Shown here in pieces: positions 29,249 through 30,339 of a DNA stretch of 30,339 nt. The notes beneath the pieces are model-generated. The model searched no databases. It was not told the DNA's origin and was given only the letters and a program-made list of their open reading frames with translations. Source of the DNA: a virus. The stretch covers positions 1 to 30,339 of IMG/VR virus record IMGVR_UViG_3300045454_000009. One strand, 5' to 3'. The first letter of the stretch is position 1, and each line of letters begins with the position of its first letter. Made by a program: the position numbers and the translations under genes.

Positions 29249-30142
29249 TCATGCGGCTTCCTCCTCTGGTCCGCACCACAGGCCGCATTCGGCGTCGTAC
29301 TCGTCGGATGCTTCATCGAACGGGAGCAGCCGTTGCGAGCGGGCGTCTCGCGCGATGAGTGTGAAGGGATCGCCCTCGCGAAACTGCGCGGCGGCAGCCG
29401 ATCGGGCGCCGTGTGCGGCGGCTTCCTGCGCGATCCACCAGTCCTCTACGCCTGGGTTATCGCGGATGATCTGGAGCAGCTTCCCGCGCCGCTTCAGGAA
29501 GCACAGGTCGCAATTTCCCTCGTAAGACATGAGCCCGAGGTCGAATGGCTGTTCGGCCCAGAACGCCAAGACGTCCCGCTCGGTGTGGCGCGCCTTCGCC
29601 ATCGGCATGGCCGCCTTGAACGGCTCCTTGTTGCTGTCGTTACGGGCAAGCGCCTTCAGAACCCGGTGGCCCTCGTCGTGGCGCAGGCCGATGACGTTCA
29701 CCCACTTCTTCCAGCCGTACTCGGCGCGGACGAACTCGCGCATGGCCCGCACCTTCAGCGTGACGGAGCAAAAACGACTGACGCTGTTCGGGACGAAGCC
29801 GCGCCGGGCGATCAGGGCGGCAAAAGGCTCCCCGGCCCGGCTCGCGGAGTTGTAACCGACCTCCGCGAACTTCTCCGGATCGTCACGCCACTCGACCCAC
29901 CGGATCAGCACGTTCCATCGGCTTCCGCACTCATGGACGAACCGAAGCGTTTCCTCCCGCTCCTTGCCGGTGTTGGCGAAGGCCACCACGACGTCAGGCG
30001 GTAGCGTCCCGCCATGCGCCTGGAGGATTTGGTAGAGCATGAAGGCCGACGTCCTGCCGCCGCTGAACGAGATCAGCGCGGGGCCTTCGATCAAGTAGGG
30101 GTTGGGAACGTCAGCGGAACTCGCTCCCCCGATTTCCCCCAC
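29249..30142 (-). CDS. PAPS-reductase-like (PP-loop) family protein
   Basis: The ~297-residue product has the ATP-pyrophosphatase loop LISFSGGRTSAFML (SGGxxS), then VVVAFANTGKEREETLRFV. Further conserved segments are PNSVSRFCSVTLKVRAM, VIGLRHDEGHRV and a late Cys pair NCDLCFLKRRGKLLQI. This fits phage members of the phosphoadenosine-phosphosulfate reductase/adenylyl-transfer superfamily, which may act in sulfur transfer to nucleic acids or in sulfate assimilation. The substrate cannot be told. The start is uncertain: the first plausible codon is GTG 30142, and TTG 30094 lies just before the loop; neither has a clear Shine-Dalgarno. It is the first gene of the leftward operon and the closest to the tRNA. 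Confidence 0.75.
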   Translation of the reverse strand: MGEIGGASSADVPNPYLIEGPALISFSGGRTSAFMLYQILQAHGGTLPPDVVVAFANTGKEREETLRFVHECGSRWNVLIRWVEWRDDPEKFAEVGYNSASRAGEPFAALIARRGFVPNSVSRFCSVTLKVRAMREFVRAEYGWKKWVNVIGLRHDEGHRVLKALARNDSNKEPFKAAMPMAKARHTERDVLAFWAEQPFDLGLMSYEGNCDLCFLKRRGKLLQIIRDNPGVEDWWIAQEAAAHGARSAAAAQFREGDPFTLIARDARSQRLLPFDEASDEYDAECGLWCGPEEEAA

Positions 30143-30185
30143 ATTGTTTGCGGGGTTTTGGATTCGTTCTCGGGGGTTTTCCGGT

Positions 30186-30216
30186 GGGGAGTGGGATGAG
30201 GTTATCCCAACTCCCC
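30186..30216. repeat. Strong inverted repeat between the leftward operon and the tRNA
   Basis: GGGGAG-T-GGGAT (30186-30197) faces ATCCC-AA-CTCCCC (30204-30216) around a 6-nt loop, making an 11-bp stem with one small internal bulge. It lies 10 nt beyond the tRNA 3' end. There is no T-tract. It may end the tRNA transcript, regulate the leftward operon, or be part of an attachment region. The 83-nt gap here holds nothing else I can support. Confidence 0.5.
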
Positions 30217-30225
30217 TAGGAAGAA

Positions 30226-30300
<75 letters not shown>

Positions 30301-30310
30301 GAAGGCGGGC

Positions 30311-30316
30311 GCTATA
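30311..30316 (-). promoter_or_regulatory. -10-like element of the tRNA promoter
   Basis: On the minus strand TATAGC lies 10 nt before the first base of the tRNA, inside a CGCTATAGCG palindrome. The spacing is right for a -10 box; the -35 region would begin near the window edge and cannot be judged. An independent promoter fits a host tRNA gene. Confidence 0.45.
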
Positions 30317-30339
30317 GCGGGAGCCGGGCGCGACGGGAA

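Noticed and set aside
29333-30004. Rightward open frame (223 codons) opposite the PAPS-reductase-like gene
   Set aside because: The opposite strand carries clear PP-loop motifs; this frame has none.
30168-30173. CCGAGA on the minus strand as a promoter module for the leftward operon
   Set aside because: The spacing to any -10-like hexamer (AACAAT) is 19 nt and the distance to candidate starts does not match the other modules.

Overview
The window is a high-GC stretch of a tailed-phage or prophage genome of podovirus (P22/Bcep22-like) layout. It ends on the right at a tRNA-Thr(GGT) gene whose 3' end faces the phage genes. An alphaproteobacterial host (Caulobacterales or Sphingomonadales type) is suggested by four things: the base composition, the PEPxxWA-type C-terminal sorting signal in one cargo gene, the style of the tRNA and its promoter, and several apparently leaderless genes. 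No integrase, terminase, polymerase or repressor is visible, so I cannot tell an integrated prophage from a phage that carries its own tRNA.

Layout. (1) 1-700: C-terminal end of a probable portal protein and a small unknown gene. (2) 701-3608: a 957-residue receptor-binding or tail-fibre protein. (3) 3571-5281: a cargo (moron) block. Two leftward genes (a secreted PEP-CTERM protein and a one-helix membrane protein) face two rightward genes (a ribbon-helix-helix protein and a T5orf172/GIY-YIG-like protein with a C-terminal RHH-like segment). Four copies of a CGTA-type palindrome lie in and beside the divergent gap. (4) 5294-6703: a second fibre module and a glycine-rich adhesin. (5) 6707-10014: small proteins, scaffold, major capsid protein and a probable decoration protein, closed by a strong terminator. 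(6) 10029-18739: a tightly overlapping operon of small proteins, a glycosyltransferase-DUF115 fusion, an FkbM methyltransferase, head-tail joining proteins, a GNAT acetyltransferase and an S74-chaperone protein. (7) 18740-23250: two large ejection/internal virion proteins, the first with a lytic transglycosylase domain. (8) 23247-26956: a lysis region with SAR-type endolysin, small membrane proteins, Rz-like spanin, lipoprotein, metallophosphoesterase and a DUF6527 protein. (9) 27077-30142: a leftward operon of small, often cysteine-rich proteins headed by a PAPS-reductase-like protein, presumably early or accessory. (10) 30226-30300: tRNA-Thr.

The rightward genes form the virion-assembly and lysis programme. 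The leftward operon at the right edge starts near the tRNA and converges on the late operon around 26.96-27.08 kb.

The most interesting observation is a repeated promoter-like module, CTGAGA-N16-(G/T)ATNNT, at five transcription-unit starts. In three of them the ATG begins exactly 6 nt after the -10-like box and no Shine-Dalgarno is present, which predicts leaderless phage transcripts. Other points of note are the phage-borne PEP-CTERM protein beside an operator array, the sugar/methyl-transfer pair inside the structural operon, a mini-ORF enclosed by an inverted repeat at the convergent junction, and a recent duplication of a small Cys-rich protein. No gap longer than 300 bases lacks a gene; the longest are about 140 nt (27580-27717) and 83 nt (30143-30225).
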